The translations under genes and the position numbers were made by a program. The notes beneath the pieces were generated by a model, which did not search any database, had not been told where the DNA came from, and saw nothing but the letters and a program-made list of their open reading frames with translations. Positions 6,901-8,262 of a stretch of 8,262 nucleotides of DNA are shown piece after piece. Numbering within the stretch: the stretch's first letter is position 1; every line of letters starts with the position of its first letter. The DNA is from Flavobacterium psychrophilum (GTDB lineage Bacteria; Bacteroidota; Bacteroidia; Flavobacteriales; Flavobacteriaceae). The stretch covers positions 1 to 8,262 of the forward strand of contig CAMAWK010000101.1 in the NCBI GenBank assembly GCA_945861915.1, written 5' to 3'.

Positions 6901-6935
6901 TTTGTTACAAAAAGAGTTTTGTTTTGTTAATTTTG
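6901..6935 (+). promoter_or_regulatory. Predicted promoter of the DUF4403 lipoprotein gene
   Basis: TAATTTTG at 6928-6935 matches the Bacteroidetes -7 element exactly. TTTG at 6901-6904 supplies a -33 TTG with a 23-base spacer, at the long end of the accepted range. The -7 box ends 20 bases before the ATG. The -33 element sits inside the inverted repeat TTTGTTACAAA (6901-6911), which could allow competition with a regulator. This is inferred from motif matches only. Confidence 0.5.
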
Positions 6936-6955
6936 TTCTTCAAATTCAAAACAAA

Positions 6956-8262
6956 ATGCTTCTATTTTCTAAAATTGTATCCGTTTTTTCATTTTTACTA
7001 TTGCTTGTAAGTTGCACAAGCTCTCAAAAAATAGCCACTTTAAAACCTGAACCTGATGACGCGAGTCCACTAGTGTTTGAAACTGTTCCTTCTTATATTA
7101 ATTTGCCTATTAGTGTAAAACTAAAAGACATCGAGAACAAAACCAATGAACTTTTAACGGGTTTAATTTATGAAGATACCAATATCGAGGACGATAACAT
7201 CGAAATGAAAATTTGGAAACTAGCACCCATCACCATTGAAAACAACTCAGAAAAATCGAATGGAAATATCAAAACAGTGCTGCCGCTAAAAGCGATTATC
7301 AATTATCGAATTGGCACTAAAACATTAGGTGTTTCATTGTATAAAACCAAAGAATTTATTTTGAATGGATTAGTCACTTTAGAAAGTGATGTAAGCTTGA
7401 CTAACTGGAAATTAAGTACTAAAACACAACTCAAATCCTTAGATTGGAACGAAAGTCCTACAACAACAATTCTTGGAAAAAATGTTTCTGTAACCTATTT
7501 AATCAATCCAACAATTCGCCTTTTTAGATCAAAAATCGAAAAAAGTATCGACGCAGCTATCGACAAATCGATGGATTTCAAACCCAATGTTTTAACAGCC
7601 ATAGAAAAAATTTGCACCCCCTTTTTGATGAATGAAGCCTATGAAAGTTGGTTACAAATAAATCCGTTAGAGATTTACTCCACAGCTGCCCAACTCAAAA
7701 ATGATACTTTTTTAGTAGAAATGGGAATGAAAGCTACGATGGAAACTTGGATTGGAAAAAAACCGGCATCAAAGTTCGACGCAACGAAAATCATATTGAA
7801 ACCAGTCGCAAAAATACCGAATTTGATTTCGGCAAATGTTACTGCGGTTTCGACTTATGCGGAAGCTTCTAAATTAATGACAAAGAATTTTGCTGGACAA
7901 GAATTTGGTTCTGGAAGCAAAAAAGTTAAAGTCCAAAAAGTAGACATTTGGCACAAAAACGAAAAAATGGTCATTGCGTTAGATGTTTTAGGAAGCGTAA
8001 ACGGAACGATTTATTTAACAGGATTTCCAAAATACAACAGTCAAACGAAGGAATTGTATTTTGACAAGTTGGATTATGCATTAGATACTAAAAACAAATT
8101 AATTCGTACCGCCAATTGGTTGGCACAAGGATTAATTCTAAAAAAAATCCAAGAAAGTTGTCGCTATTCCATCATTCCAAATTTAGACGAAAGCAAAAAA
8201 AGCATGCTGAAATACCTTCAAAATTATTCGCCTATGCCAGGTGTTTTTGTGAATGGAAAAAT
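6956..8262 (+). CDS. DUF4403-family lipoprotein, 3' end cut by the window
   Basis: An open frame of 435 codons that runs off the window end without a stop. The N-terminus MLLFSKIVSVFSFLLLLVSC is a lipoprotein signal peptide with lipobox L17-V-S-C20, so Cys20 would be lipidated. The residues after it (TSSQKIA) lack the acidic stretch of known Bacteroidota surface-export signals, suggesting a periplasm-facing lipoprotein, which is an inference. The body contains YINLPISVKLKDIENKTNELL (47-67), a Trp-containing beta-rich middle (IWKLAPITIE 86-95, DWNESP 163-168), a helix RSKIEKSIDAAIDKSMDFKP (191-210), and ESWLQINPLEIYSTAAQLKND (230-250). This order fits my recollection of DUF4403, a Bacteroidota-centred family of unknown function about 450-480 residues long, so only a short tail is probably missing. 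It diverges from the tolC-adaptor operon. An envelope location is confident; no biochemical role can be given. Confidence 0.8.
   Translation, partial: MLLFSKIVSVFSFLLLLVSCTSSQKIATLKPEPDDASPLVFETVPSYINLPISVKLKDIENKTNELLTGLIYEDTNIEDDNIEMKIWKLAPITIENNSEKSNGNIKTVLPLKAIINYRIGTKTLGVSLYKTKEFILNGLVTLESDVSLTNWKLSTKTQLKSLDWNESPTTTILGKNVSVTYLINPTIRLFRSKIEKSIDAAIDKSMDFKPNVLTAIEKICTPFLMNEAYESWLQINPLEIYSTAAQLKNDTFLVEMGMKATMETWIGKKPASKFDATKIILKPVAKIPNLISANVTAVSTYAEASKLMTKNFAGQEFGSGSKKVKVQKVDIWHKNEKMVIALDVLGSVNGTIYLTGFPKYNSQTKELYFDKLDYALDTKNKLIRTANWLAQGLILKKIQESCRYSIIPNLDESKKSMLKYLQNYSPMPGVFVNGK

Larger units (their letters stand above)
6777..6955. other. Divergent intergenic regulatory region between tolC and the DUF4403 gene
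   Basis: These 179 bp are very AT-rich and hold predicted outward promoters for both flanking genes. The plus-strand part from 6917 to 6940 is rich in short TTTTG units, so the promoter core chosen there is one of several overlapping matches. TTTGT-T-ACAAA at 6901-6911 is a small perfect inverted repeat. No ORF, RNA gene or strong hairpin is seen. Confidence 0.6.

Overview
The window is AT-rich DNA with A-rich translation starts that lack clear Shine-Dalgarno sequences. It also carries several matches to the Bacteroidetes -7 promoter element TAnnTTTG. With the gene content (TsaB, a Flavobacteriia-like TolC and membrane fusion protein pair, a DUF4403 lipoprotein), this points to a member of the Bacteroidota, most likely a Flavobacterium or close relative. 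That placement comes from reading protein families and sequence style, not from a database search.

Layout from left to right. A miaE-like tRNA hydroxylase gene (42-623, minus strand) is transcribed away from a GT4-type glycosyltransferase gene (727-1971, plus strand), with about 100 bp between them. The glycosyltransferase converges on the end of a minus-strand cluster, with only 5 bp between stop codons. In transcription order the cluster reads: TolC-family outer membrane protein (6776-5340), periplasmic adaptor (5333-4038), tsaB (3938-3267), and a FAD-dependent amine-oxidase/phytoene-desaturase-like protein (3218-1977). Gaps are 6, 99 and 48 bp, so tolC and the adaptor are almost certainly one transcript and tsaB and the oxidoreductase may follow on it. 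Diverging from tolC across a 179-bp regulatory gap is a DUF4403-type lipoprotein gene (6956 onward, plus strand), cut by the window end.

Functionally the region is mostly housekeeping. MiaE and TsaB both belong to pathways that modify adenosine 37 of tRNAs, though on different tRNA sets. The TolC and adaptor proteins would form the outer and periplasmic parts of a tripartite exporter whose inner-membrane pump is not in this window. The glycosyltransferase, the FAD enzyme and the lipoprotein have recognisable folds or families but no assignable substrate. I found no RNA genes, insertion sequences, CRISPR arrays or phage genes, and no clear new system. The points most worth a second look are the TTG start of tsaB, the repeat-rich hlyD-tsaB spacer, the orphan efflux pair and the uncharacterised FAD and DUF4403 proteins.
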